Both the position numbers and the translations under genes were made by a program. This document shows positions 48,829-57,407 of a stretch of DNA of 64,000 nucleotides, one piece after another (position 1 is the first letter of the stretch; the number at the start of each line of letters is the position of its first letter). The notes beneath the pieces were generated by a model. It searched no databases and had not been told where the DNA came from. It saw only the letters and a list, made by a program, of their open reading frames with translations. Source of the stretch: Candidatus Saccharimonadota bacterium (lineage in GTDB: Bacteria > Patescibacteriota > Saccharimonadia > Saccharimonadales > Saccharimonadaceae); NCBI GenBank assembly GCA_017531585.1, contig JAFXKT010000001.1:392241-456240 (forward strand), in the 5' to 3' direction.

Positions 48829-49170
48829 TTATTTGACGCTTTCGCAAATAGCAGTGAAGGCTTTTGGATCGTTAACTGCGATTTCTGCAAGAACCTTGCG
48901 ATCGAGTTCGATACCTTTTTTCTTCATGCCATTGATTAGAAGGCTGTAGCTGATGCCATTTTCGCGAGCTGCGTTGTTGATGCGGGTAATCCACAATGCG
49001 CGTAGATCGCGTTTGCGGTTACGGCGGTCACGGTAGCTGTAGCGAAGGGCTTTGATAACACCCTGTTTTGCTAGGCGGAAACTGCGGGTGCGATAATGCT
49101 GCATGCCTTTCGCGGCTTTTAGAATCTTTTTGTGCTTATTGCGAGCTGGTACTCCACGTTTTACTCTCAT
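48829..49170 (-). CDS. rplT: 50S ribosomal protein bL20
   Basis: A 113-residue L20: basic N-terminal helix [58 protein letters not shown], and a globular end with [12 protein letters not shown]. Early 50S assembly protein. Last gene of infC-rpmI-rplT, one base after rpmI. Confidence 0.97.
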   Translation of the reverse strand: MRVKRGVPARNKHKKILKAAKGMQHYRTRSFRLAKQGVIKALRYSYRDRRNRKRDLRALWITRINNAARENGISYSLLINGMKKKGIELDRKVLAEIAVNDPKAFTAICESVK

Positions 49171-49171
49171 C

Positions 49172-49366
49172 TTAGGCTCCTAGTGCAGTTTTAACGTTTT
49201 TCTTGATTTTGCCGTTGATTGTAGCAGCGGTCTTCATGTTGCGTTTGCGAGCCTTGGACTTCTTAGCCAAGATGTGGTTACCGAATGCACGTTCGCGCAT
49301 AACTTTGCCTGTGCGAGTAATACGAACACGCTTAGCAGTACCCTTATGGGTCTTCATTTTTGGCAT
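49172..49366 (-). CDS. rpmI: 50S ribosomal protein bL35
   Basis: A 64-residue, very basic L35: [22 protein letters not shown], then [13 protein letters not shown]. Middle gene of the classical infC-rpmI-rplT operon. GGAAAGG lies before the ATG. Confidence 0.96.
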   Translation of the reverse strand: MPKMKTHKGTAKRVRITRTGKVMRERAFGNHILAKKSKARKRNMKTAATINGKIKKNVKTALGA

Positions 49367-49444
49367 TTTATTACCTTTCCTACTTTAGTTTATATTCGTA
49401 ACGCTTTGGGGTGTAGGGAACCGGTGGGCGTTTATGCAATCTTA

Positions 49445-49960
49445 TTATTTATGGCGAACCATGAATGTAAGATTGCGTCCGCTCATTTGCGACTTGCCAT
49501 CTACGATGACCTGATCGCCGAGCTTTTCGATGATTTTGTTCATGAGGTCGACGCCGACTTCTTTGTGGGCCATTTCGCGGCCACGGAAGACGAGCATAAC
49601 TTTGACACGATCGCCATCTTCGAGGAACTCGTTAATTTTGCGGATTTTAATATTGAGGTCATTTTCCCCAATTTTCAAACCAAGTCGAATTTGTTTAAGT
49701 TCGCTGCTTTTAGCCTTTTTCTTGGCCTTAGCTTGCTCCTTCATTTTCTGGTACTGGTATTTGCCCCAGTCAATGATTTTGACAACTGGTGGATTGGCTC
49801 CGGCAGAAATCTCTACAAGATCCAAACCAGCTTCTTTTGCTTTTAGCTGTGCGTCACGGCTAGACATGATGCCAAGCTGTGCGCCATCAGCACTAATGAC
49901 GCGAACTTCCGGATAACGAATATCTCCATTAATGCGGGTACGCGAAGTGTTGTTACTGAT
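49445..49960 (-). CDS. infC: Translation initiation factor IF-3, non-AUG start
   Basis: Binds the 30S subunit and proofreads initiation. The in-frame ATG at 49867 would remove most of the N-terminal domain; reading further upstream gives TRINGDIRYPEVRVISADGAQLG, a standard IF3 N-terminus. The only suitable start next to AAGGAG (49966-49971) is ATC at 49960, or the ATC just before it. IF3 genes are known to use AUU or AUC starts for autocontrol, so this fits. The C-terminal domain has KQIRLGLKIGENDLNIKI and KVMLVFRGREM. About 171 residues. Confidence 0.9.
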   Translation of the reverse strand: MSNNTSRTRINGDIRYPEVRVISADGAQLGIMSSRDAQLKAKEAGLDLVEISAGANPPVVKIIDWGKYQYQKMKEQAKAKKKAKSSELKQIRLGLKIGENDLNIKIRKINEFLEDGDRVKVMLVFRGREMAHKEVGVDLMNKIIEKLGDQVIVDGKSQMSGRNLTFMVRHK

Positions 49961-49996
49961 GATTACTCCTTAAAAAATTAGACTTGTTATGCGATA

Positions 49997-50025
49997 ATTT
50001 TAACAGATAAGCTTAAAAAGTGCAA
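49997..50025 (-). promoter_or_regulatory. infC operon promoter
   Basis: On the minus strand TTGCAC (50020-50025) and TAAAAT (49997-50002), 17 bp apart. Confidence 0.7.
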
Positions 50026-50035
50026 TAGGGGTGAG

Positions 50036-51592
50036 CTATATCTCTTGACGGTAGAGCAAGGCTTCTGCTATGTGGCTGGGTTTGACGGTGTTCGAATCGT
50101 CCAAATCTGCAATGGTTCTGGAAACGCGAATGAGGCGAAAATAACTACGTGCACTGAGATTTAACTTTTTGCAGGCTTCAAGGATGAAGTTCTTAGTTTT
50201 TGTGTTCGTAATTAACTTTGAGGCTTCTACGGAGCTAAGCTCAGAATTATATTTGTGTCTTTCTTCGAGTTGAGTGCGTGAAGTGGCTGCAATTTTGGCC
50301 TTGGCAGTCTCGTGCTCGTGATTGCTAGTTGTTGTAGATTTTACTAAAACAGATGTAGGGACGTGGTGGATTTTAATCTTCATATCTATTCTGTCTAAAA
50401 TCGGACCAGAAAGTCGCTTACGATAGTTCTCGATCTGTCTCGGCGTGCAGGAGCAGGCGCCCGTGCCGTAATTGCCGCAGGGGCAGGGATTCATAGTGCC
50501 AATAAGGATAAAATTGGCAGGATAACAGGTCTTGGCACTTGCAGTGCAAATATTTATACAATGTTCCTCGAGAGGTTGTCTGAGTGCCTCAAGAACGTCT
50601 CTGTGGAACTCGGCTATTTCGTCTAAGAATAGGATGCCTCTTGAGGCTAGCGAGATTTCTCCAGGTTGTAAGTCTATGCCGCCGCCTAGCATAGAACGTA
50701 GTGAACTGGTGTGATGCGGGGAGCGGAAGGGGCGAATCGGGATTTGAGAGTTAGTTAGTTTACTGAGCGTATGGAGTTTTGTAATCTCGATCAATTCTTC
50801 TTTGGTTGGTTCTGGAAGCAGGCTTCTGGCGCATTTTGCGAGCATGCTTTTGCCTGATCCTGGCGGTCCAGAGAGTAGAATATTGTGTCTTCCAGCAAGA
50901 GCAATAGTAAGGGCGCGTTTGGCGTCGTATTGGCCGACGATGTTGTCTAGGATGGGCAGTGTATCTGTATTGTTATTTTTTACAACGTTTGTGGCGATAA
51001 ACTCGCTCGTATCTGAAAATGCTTGTGTTTTATCTGTTCTAGTATTTTTTACTACATTTTCCTGTGGGAAAATCAGTTGAATGCCTTTCAGGTGGAGCCA
51101 TAATTCTTTCAGGTTATGGACAGGAGTGATTTTGGTTTTTGAGGCTAAAAGTATGGCTTCTTTATAGTTTTTGCTTGGAATTATGAGTTCCTCATAGTGT
51201 CTAGCTTCGGCCAGCTCGACAATGTTTACGATGCCGCGAATGGGCATTATTTCGCCGCTGAGCGCGAGCTCGCCGACGAAGCATTTGCTATTCAAATCTG
51301 CATCCAAAAGCTGTTTTGAGAGCCTTAGAATGGCTAATGCGATAGATAAATCTAAGTGCGACGAACGTTTTGGAAGCTCGGCTGGAGCAAGGTTGATTGT
51401 AATATGCTCGCTAGGGAAAACGAAGTCCGAATTCTTGATGGCGGCACGGATTCGGCCGCGGCTTTCGTCGACGATTTTATTTGCTAGGCCGATGATATCG
51501 AAACGGGGTAGACCTCGGGTGGTATCTGCCTCGACAATTACTTTTCTTGAACCGTACCCGAACGGTATTGCTGATAAAACTTTTACTGTCAT
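50036..51592 (-). CDS. comM: ComM/YifB-type Mg-chelatase-like AAA+ ATPase
   Basis: A 518-residue protein with the YifB/ComM layout: N-terminal Lon-protease-like domain (MTVKVLSAIPFGYGSRKVIVEAD...), central AAA+ domain with Walker A GPPGSGKS near 245, Walker B ILFLDEIAEF near 310, the Cys cluster in NPCPCGNYGTGACSC, arginine-finger region GPILDRIDM, and a C-terminal helical domain. In naturally competent bacteria ComM drives branch migration of incoming DNA, which would suit a cell with type IV pili. The ATG at 51592 is preceded by TATATA; longer upstream frames overlap the tmRNA gene and are unlikely. Confidence 0.9.
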   Translation of the reverse strand: MTVKVLSAIPFGYGSRKVIVEADTTRGLPRFDIIGLANKIVDESRGRIRAAIKNSDFVFPSEHITINLAPAELPKRSSHLDLSIALAILRLSKQLLDADLNSKCFVGELALSGEIMPIRGIVNIVELAEARHYEELIIPSKNYKEAILLASKTKITPVHNLKELWLHLKGIQLIFPQENVVKNTRTDKTQAFSDTSEFIATNVVKNNNTDTLPILDNIVGQYDAKRALTIALAGRHNILLSGPPGSGKSMLAKCARSLLPEPTKEELIEITKLHTLSKLTNSQIPIRPFRSPHHTSSLRSMLGGGIDLQPGEISLASRGILFLDEIAEFHRDVLEALRQPLEEHCINICTASAKTCYPANFILIGTMNPCPCGNYGTGACSCTPRQIENYRKRLSGPILDRIDMKIKIHHVPTSVLVKSTTTSNHEHETAKAKIAATSRTQLEERHKYNSELSSVEASKLITNTKTKNFILEACKKLNLSARSYFRLIRVSRTIADLDDSNTVKPSHIAEALLYRQEI

Positions 51593-51684
51593 GCGGGGTA
51601 TATATACGAGTGTTCTTGAACTGACAAGCGTTAGTATGATAAAATATAGGGGTAGAAAAGTCCTCAGGATTTTTGTAAAAATAT

Positions 51685-52052
51685 GGGGCTGATCTAGTTT
51701 AGACGAATCATTAACAATGCGCAGGCGAGTCGATTTGTACCGTAAGTACAGTTCATAAATGCAGAAAAAACTGCTAGTAAGCATGTGGCATACATGCCAG
51801 CTTACGCCTAAGTCGTTGATTTAATCCGACTTTGTTAGAATGTCTGATACATCATAGGGCAGTCTAATATTATACTTATGATGCTAAGGTAGATCGCGCG
51901 ACGTCGATATGCTCGAAAATCTAGTCATGGCTAGATGAAGTTTTGTTATTTCCAGCTTCACCTGTTATGCCGAGAGAAAGAAATGACTATGCTTGTAGAA
52001 TGCGCAATTGAAGATTTTTCGGACCCGGAGGCGGTATCCGGCAGCTCCACCA
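51685..52052 (+). ncRNA. ssrA: tmRNA
   Basis: Rescues stalled ribosomes. The acceptor GGGGCTG (51685-51691) pairs with CAGCTCC followed by A and CCA (52043-52052). A tag frame starting GCA at 51761 reads AEKTASKHVAYMPAYA and stops at TAA 51809-51811. Several stem-loops suggesting pseudoknots follow. The T-stem CCGGA/TCCGG encloses GGCGGTA rather than a TTCRANY loop, which is unusual. A TTGAAC/TAAAAT promoter lies at about 51612-51641. The resume codon is inferred, not proven. Confidence 0.9.
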
Positions 52053-52076
52053 ATCAAAAGTTGGTGGTTTTTTTGT
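52046..52076 (+). terminator. tmRNA terminator overlapping the CCA end
   Basis: CCACCAA pairs with TTGGTGG, then T7. The left arm is the mature 3' end of tmRNA itself, so terminator folding competes with the acceptor stem until processing. Confidence 0.88.
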
Positions 52077-52668
52077 TGTAAAGAAAAACCCTGAAGAACA
52101 GGGGGGATTTTTAGACCAAGAAAAGAACCGGCAACTGCGAGTAAAGCCGGTTCTTTATGTGGAGTGTGGAGTTATATATTTTTGGATTCTATTTTTGTTT
52201 TTGGCTTTTGTGCAACATTTGTGTTCAAAAGCTACTTTTATAATAAAGGCCCATAATGCTAATGTCAATAACAATTTTGATGTATTTTTTACATTTTTTA
52301 TTGGGGTGGAGTGTTAAAGTGTACAACAAAATAGTAATAATTTTTTCTAAATTTCGTGCACGAAAAATGGCGATTTGAAATCGAATTTTTTGGACTTTGT
52401 AGACAATTTTTTCCTTTCTTGGGGTGAGTAAAAGATATATTCAGTATTCGCTGCTTTTATATATAGTAAACGGCCTTTATGCATATAGTTCTGGTAGAAA
52501 AGTAGGGCAAAATGAGGCTCAATGGTCGCATGTCGGACGATCATATACGCAACGAATTTTATTTTTAAACAAGCCTGTTGTAAAAAATACTATAATATTC
52601 ACGTTTCTTCTACCTCTGTAAAATATAGTAGTGTTGTAGTTATTACAACAGATAAACGAACACAATTA
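52077..52668. other. AT-rich gene-free stretch
   Basis: Two hairpins lie at the left: AAAAACCCT/AGGGGGGATTTTT (52084-52112) and AAGAACCGGC/GCCGGTTCTT (52123-52155). The rest is AT-rich with TATA-like words. A GTG-started 65-codon frame at 52424 has no family look and is not called. No DnaA boxes of TTATCCACA type were seen, so an origin is not supported. Confidence 0.4.
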
Positions 52669-52697
52669 TTGACAATTTTGCTTATGTTTGCTATAGT
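52669..52697 (+). promoter_or_regulatory. Strong promoter of the large structured RNA
   Basis: Perfect TTGACA (52669-52674), 17-bp spacer, TATAGT (52692-52697). Confidence 0.85.
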
Positions 52698-52703
52698 CTA
52701 GAC

Positions 52704-53110
52704 AGTGCTTAGCAAATACAAAAACAAAAAAGCACAAAAACAAAAAGAGTATTGGATATAAAGTGTATTTTGGCGTAGCGAAAGCTTATTTCTAGCCATA
52801 AATTACACCTAGGAGTAAGCTAAGCTCCGCCAAAAACTTACCGAGAGGTAAGGGCGTTGAGCGCGTAGAAGCTTAGCAAACTAGCACCTTGATACCCATC
52901 AAAAGAGTATTGCTAAGGATCTGCATGGACTATGCCTCTCTATACGAGAGGCGGTCAATAAAAGCTATCGGTAGGGGTTTAAAGCTTGTGGCTATAAGTA
53001 ATATATTGTTTGCCAGATAAGCCTCCCTACCATAGCCCATGATTTACTTATTATTTACCTAAGTGTCTGGTCGCCAGCCGCGTCTTTATCGGAACGAGCA
53101 TAGAGAAGAG
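52704..53110 (+). ncRNA. Large structured non-coding RNA, about 400 nt or more, unknown class
   Basis: No convincing ORF, yet an almost continuous set of helices: TTTTGGCG/CGCCAAAA (52768-52775 with 52828-52835) enclosing AGCTTA-CTAG/CTAG-TAAGCT; CTTACC-gaga-GGTAAG (52837-52852); CTTAGCAA/TTGCTAAG (52872 with 52917) enclosing TTGAT/ATCAA; GCCTCTC-tatac-GAGAGGC (52934-52952); GCTAT-c-GGTAGGG/CCCTACC-ATAGC (52964 with 53036). ATAAGTAA (52994-53001) in that last loop can pair with TTACTTAT (53044-53051), a pseudoknot. The 3' end is not certain and may reach 53325. Not rnpB, tmRNA, SRP or 6S as far as I can tell. Confidence 0.7.
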
Positions 53111-53369
53111 AACTACTAGTTCTTGGATCGGTTATTCTTTGTAGAGTTTTGATCTCCCGAAATCTAGTGGAGTGGATTTTTGGAATTAAAGCTTTATAAA
53201 AGCGTAATTTATCGCAGATGATTCAGAAGATTTGTTGTTGGTTTTTCTGAATTATTTGAGGTAGGGTAGCAGGGGTGTTACCTTGTCTAATTATGAGTAA
53301 AAGAGAAGTAATTTCCTCTTGTCTTTTGCTACATACTTAGAACATTTTGGCCGTGGTATAATTATGCTT

Positions 53370-53735
53370 ATGAATAAAATCCTACTAGCACTGAGCGGCA
53401 TTTCGCTATTTTTGCTGGTTATGCTCATGTTCCTATTTTCGCCGAGCGAAGCAGGGCCATTTGGTATTTTGTTCTTTTTCGTACTAAGCTATGTGTTCTT
53501 TTTAGGGCTTGCAGTTTTTTGCTGCAGGCTGTTTTTTACTTTGCTTGGAAAAGTGAACAAAATACATTCAGGAAATCTTAGAACCAAGAGCTTTCGTTAT
53601 GGTTCTATTGTGGCTTTGGCGCCGGTGTTTTTTCTCCTTTGTATATCTTTTGGTGGCCTATCGATACCGGTTGTTTTGCTAGTTGTTCTAATTGAATTTG
53701 CTTTGCTATTTTTGGCATCAAGGAATATTGTGTAG
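53370..53735 (+). CDS. Four-helix small membrane protein
   Basis: A 122-residue very hydrophobic protein with helices at about 4-22, 29-53, 75-95 and 98-118 and a basic loop near 60-72. No family recognised. TATAAT (53357-53362) is seven bases before the ATG, so likely leaderless. Precedes the TraG-like ATPase operon but has its own promoter. Confidence 0.7.
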   Translation: MNKILLALSGISLFLLVMLMFLFSPSEAGPFGILFFFVLSYVFFLGLAVFCCRLFFTLLGKVNKIHSGNLRTKSFRYGSIVALAPVFFLLCISFGGLSIPVVLLVVLIEFALLFLASRNIV

Positions 53736-53774
53736 TCGAACTACTATTTTTCTATTTGTGATATAATAAAGCTT

Positions 53775-54224
53775 ATGGATAATACGGGTGCAAAAGGGGA
53801 GAATATTAGAGGCTCTAAAGAGCAGATACTTCGCGCCCCTGAATCTTATGAGGCGACACAAAATATTGAATCTCCAGCCGAACAGTCTGGCGATATGCGT
53901 GCAAATAACAATGCTGAAACGCGTCGCATGCAGGAAGAGCTCAATCAATTTTTTGAGGACAGAAAAGCCAAGCAGGCAGCCAGTGCTGCAGAAGAAGAGG
54001 CTGCACCAAAAGAGCTTGCTCCTGCTGTTGAGGAAGTTAAGGATATTCCAATAAAGCCTGATGCAAAATCTCTAAATAAGGCTCTTGGCCAGAAGATTTT
54101 GGGCATCATGAAACGCGACGAAAAAGATCCAAATCAGCTATCCGAAGATTTTAACGCACTCCGCAAATATTACTTAGATAAAACAAAGAAAGACGGCCTA
54201 AGCATTAACGGAGGAAAGAAATGA
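53775..54224 (+). CDS. Disordered acidic protein coupled to the TraG-like ATPase
   Basis: A 149-residue soluble protein; the first 100 residues are low-complexity (Glu, Ala, Lys, Pro), and the last 50 (LNKALGQKILGIMKRDEKDPNQLSEDFNALRKYYLDK) look helical and folded. Family not recognised. TATAAT lies seven bases before the ATG. It overlaps the next ORF by four bases (ATGA), so it is likely a partner or regulator of that ATPase. Confidence 0.68.
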   Translation: MDNTGAKGENIRGSKEQILRAPESYEATQNIESPAEQSGDMRANNNAETRRMQEELNQFFEDRKAKQAASAAEEEAAPKELAPAVEEVKDIPIKPDAKSLNKALGQKILGIMKRDEKDPNQLSEDFNALRKYYLDKTKKDGLSINGGKK

Positions 54225-57148
54225 TTCCGCAGAGCATAATTATAGCCATTGTGGCGGTAGTCGTGCTCGGGGTGGGCTTTTTTGTATCTTGGAAAGTTAT
54301 TCAAGCTAGCCTTCGCAAGAAGAAGAATCTAGAACGTGCCTTGAAGATGGTCCCGCTCATGATTCATCTTCCGCCAAGCACTGACGATATTCAAGGCGGC
54401 GGACGCGATGAACGTGACGTTGTAAACGAGCAGCTATCTGAAGCTCAGGTAATGTATGGAATTATCTCCTCGACGCTCAAAAAGGGCTTTATTAGTAAGC
54501 TATATGGTCAGAGGCAGATTAGCTTCGAAATCGTCGCAAACAATGGTTTTATTAATTACTATGCAATCGTTCCGATTAGCTTAGTAGAAACGATTCGTCA
54601 GGCTATTACGGCAGCTTATCCAACCGCTCGTCTGGAAATGGTCGACGATCCAAACTTCTTTAGTAAAGAGGGTGGAATCGATGCGGTTGTCGGTGGTGAG
54701 CTCCGCCTAAAGAAAGAGCCGGGTTATCCTATCGCTACCTATGAAGATACAAAGCGTGATGCAAGCTTGGCGCTTATCAACGCCTTGTCTACGGCTCATG
54801 AAGGTGATGGTATTGGTATCCAGATTTTGATTCGTCCGACTGACGGTAGTTGGACACAAAATTCTTTGAACAAGGTTAAATCAATTAAAGATGGCGACAA
54901 AGGCGGACAAGGATTTACTAAAGCTGCACAATTTGCTGGTGACTTTGCGAAAGCATTGTGGGAAGCTCCACAAGAGCGTGAACAAAAAAATGATAAGGAC
55001 CCACTAACAAATTTGCAGCAAGATGAAATTACGCGTCTTGAAGAAAAGACAAAGCATCCTGGTTTTGAAGCACGTATTCGCGTTATTGCAAGCTCTAGCA
55101 GCAGTGCGCGTTCTGAAGCATTGATGGGTGCTGTGCTTCCAGTGTTCTCGCAGTTTGAACTTCAGGGCTATAACGGCTTTACGTTTAATCAGCAGAGCAG
55201 AATGACGGAATTTGTCCGTGCATATATTATGCGCGATTTTCCACAGAATGATCATTCGGTGATTCTAAACTCTGTCGAGCTTGCTTCTATCTTCCATCTT
55301 CCGAGTCAGAATTCTATTCCTACAAGCCAGGTTGAACGTCAGCGTACAAAGCAGGTTGATGGTCCAACAAAGCTTATGGATGAAGGTATTATCCTTGGTG
55401 TTAATGAGTTCCGTGGTGAACAGAAAATTATTAGGCTTGGTACAAAAGACCGCCAGCGTCATACATATATCATTGGTGGTACAGGTATGGGTAAATCTGT
55501 GCTTCTTACGAACTTGGCTTATCAGGATATGTGCGATGGTCGTGGTTTCTGTTTTATTGATCCACACGGTGATGCTGTAGAAACGATTCTTAGTAAAGTT
55601 CCGCCAGAGAGAATGGATGATGTGATTCTGTTCGAGCCTGGTAATCTTGAAAATCCTGTCGGTATGAACATGTTTGAGTTCAACTCTGAGGATCAGAAGG
55701 ACTTTATCGTTCAGGAATCCTTGAACATGCTTATCTCGCTTTACGACCCAGGAAACCAAGGTATCTTTGGTCCACGTGCGCAGCATATGTTCCGCAACGC
55801 AACTTTGCTTCTTATGAGCGATCCAAACGGCGGTACCTTCATTGATGTCCCTCGTTGTTTCACTGATCCAGAGTTTGTAAAAGAGAAGTTGAAATACGTC
55901 AAGGATAAGACAGTCTTTGATTACTGGACAAAGGAATTTCCAGCTTCGCAGAAGAGTAGTGATGCGGGCGAGGTTACGAGCTGGTTCGTTTCTAAGTGGG
56001 GTCCGTTCCTAAGTAATAAGATGATGCGCAATATCTTGGGTCAGACAAAATCCGGCTTCAATATTCGCGAAATCATGGATAACAAGAAAATCTTGCTTGT
56101 TAACCTTGCAAAGGGTAAAACTGGCGAACAGAACGCAAAGCTCCTTGGTATGATCTTCGTCATGAAGTTCCAGGCTGCAGCTATGAGCCGCGCAGATATT
56201 CCAGAAGAAGAACGTAAAGATTTCTGCCTATTCGTAGATGAGTTCCAGAACTTTGCGACAGATAGCTTTGAGTCTATTCTTTCGGAAGCCCGTAAGTTCC
56301 GTTTGAACTTGATTGTTGTAAACCAGTTCATGACTCAGCTTACAGATAAGATTCGTGAAGCTATTCTCGGTAACTGTGGTACGATCATTTGCGGTCGTAT
56401 CGGTGTTACGGATGCGGAGATTATGCAAAAAGCCTTTACGCCAGTATTTACAGCAGAGGACTTACATAACCAGCCGAACTTCCATGCGATTTCGACAGTC
56501 ATGATGTATAACATGCCGACTTCGCCATTTACAATGAGGTTGTTACCTCCAATGGGTGAATCTAATGAAGAACTCATGAAGAGAATGCGTACCTATGCTT
56601 TGTCTCGTTATGGTAGACCACGCGCAGAAGTAGAAGCAGAGATTGATGCTCGTCTTGGCGTAAGTAGCGCAAGTGCTCCAAGTGCTCCAAGCGAAGATGT
56701 GGCTACTCCGGAAGTAAAAGATATGCCAGCTATGCCAAGCGCTGCTCCTGCTGCGGCTCCTGCTAAAACAGATGCTGCTAAGCCGGCAAAGAAGACATTC
56801 CTGGAAAGATGGAAAGAGCATAAGAAGGAGATTGCTGCTAATCCAAGTGCAGCTCCAGCTAAGGCTACAGCTCCTGCTCCTGTGGCAGCGCCGAAGCCTG
56901 TTGCTGCTGCTAAGAAGGCTCCAGTCGCTGCTCCTGTTACTCCAGCTCCTGTAGCTCCAGCTCCAACTGCGCCACAGACGGATGGTCTAAAGATTCAGCG
57001 TAATAGAATTCCGGATCTAACAGCTCGGCCGGCTGCTCCAGCGCCAGTAGCACAACCACAACCTGAACCTAAGCCGCAGACGATGCAAGTTGCAGGTGGT
57101 GGTCAGGTCCAGAACAGCGATGATGGTGTCGTTCTACGCTGGCGATAA
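54221..57148 (+). CDS. TraG/VirD4-like membrane-anchored ATPase
   Basis: A 975-residue protein with one N-terminal membrane helix (4-26), a 370-residue N-terminal domain, an HerA/FtsK-type motor with Walker A IIGGTGMGKSVL near 420, DPHGD, Walker B CLFVDEFQNF near 670 and the TraM-recognition-like VVNQFMTQL region, and a 170-residue Ala/Pro/Lys-rich tail. Family members couple DNA or protein substrates to type IV secretion. No other secretion genes are in the window, so its role in this cell (DNA transfer, protein export, pilus function) is open. Overlaps the preceding gene. Confidence 0.83.
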   Translation: MIPQSIIIAIVAVVVLGVGFFVSWKVIQASLRKKKNLERALKMVPLMIHLPPSTDDIQGGGRDERDVVNEQLSEAQVMYGIISSTLKKGFISKLYGQRQISFEIVANNGFINYYAIVPISLVETIRQAITAAYPTARLEMVDDPNFFSKEGGIDAVVGGELRLKKEPGYPIATYEDTKRDASLALINALSTAHEGDGIGIQILIRPTDGSWTQNSLNKVKSIKDGDKGGQGFTKAAQFAGDFAKALWEAPQEREQKNDKDPLTNLQQDEITRLEEKTKHPGFEARIRVIASSSSSARSEALMGAVLPVFSQFELQGYNGFTFNQQSRMTEFVRAYIMRDFPQNDHSVILNSVELASIFHLPSQNSIPTSQVERQRTKQVDGPTKLMDEGIILGVNEFRGEQKIIRLGTKDRQRHTYIIGGTGMGKSVLLTNLAYQDMCDGRGFCFIDPHGDAVETILSKVPPERMDDVILFEPGNLENPVGMNMFEFNSEDQKDFIVQESLNMLISLYDPGNQGIFGPRAQHMFRNATLLLMSDPNGGTFIDVPRCFTDPEFVKEKLKYVKDKTVFDYWTKEFPASQKSSDAGEVTSWFVSKWGPFLSNKMMRNILGQTKSGFNIREIMDNKKILLVNLAKGKTGEQNAKLLGMIFVMKFQAAAMSRADIPEEERKDFCLFVDEFQNFATDSFESILSEARKFRLNLIVVNQFMTQLTDKIREAILGNCGTIICGRIGVTDAEIMQKAFTPVFTAEDLHNQPNFHAISTVMMYNMPTSPFTMRLLPPMGESNEELMKRMRTYALSRYGRPRAEVEAEIDARLGVSSASAPSAPSEDVATPEVKDMPAMPSAAPAAAPAKTDAAKPAKKTFLERWKEHKKEIAANPSAAPAKATAPAPVAAPKPVAAAKKAPVAAPVTPAPVAPAPTAPQTDGLKIQRNRIPDLTARPAAPAPVAQPQPEPKPQTMQVAGGGQVQNSDDGVVLRWR

Positions 57149-57157
57149 AGCACTTTT

Positions 57158-57190
57158 AAAATAAAAAATCGAAGGGGGGATTTTTTATGC
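57158..57190 (+). terminator. TraG-like gene terminator
   Basis: AAAAAATC-gaaggg-GGATTTTTT. Confidence 0.75.
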
Positions 57191-57343
57191 CTTGAGGAAA
57201 GTAATAATATATATTGATTTACGCGCTAGAAGGGCGCTGAACGCGTTTAATGTGCAAAGACGTGTAGTTATAGCAAAATTTTTTAAAAGCCCCTCAAATG
57301 GGCTAATATTGGCTCAAAATGCAATTTTAAGATATACAAAAAC
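57191..57343. other. Gap upstream of gyrB
   Basis: AT-rich, holding AGCCC-ctcaaat-GGGCT (about 57288-57304) and short ACGCG-type repeats. No gene. Confidence 0.4.
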
Positions 57344-57372
57344 TTGATTTTAAAGAGAAAAAACCTTATAAT
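57344..57372 (+). promoter_or_regulatory. gyrB promoter
   Basis: TTGATT (57344-57349) and TATAAT (57367-57372) are 17 bp apart; leader of about 30 bases with GAGG before the ATG. Confidence 0.78.
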
Positions 57373-57407
57373 TTAAGAGATAAATATAAACAAAAGTTGA
57401 GGTAGCA

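Noticed and set aside
52424..52621. 65-codon GTG-started frame in the AT-rich region
   Set aside because: Poor SD spacing, no family look, and placed in a stretch with no other coding signs; could be real but not supported.
52200..52668. AT-rich region as replication origin
   Set aside because: No TTATCCACA-like DnaA boxes, no dnaA or dnaN nearby.
52704..53110. Group I or II intron as an explanation for the structured RNA
   Set aside because: It stands in an intergenic region with its own promoter, no split gene flanks it, and conserved intron core motifs were not seen.
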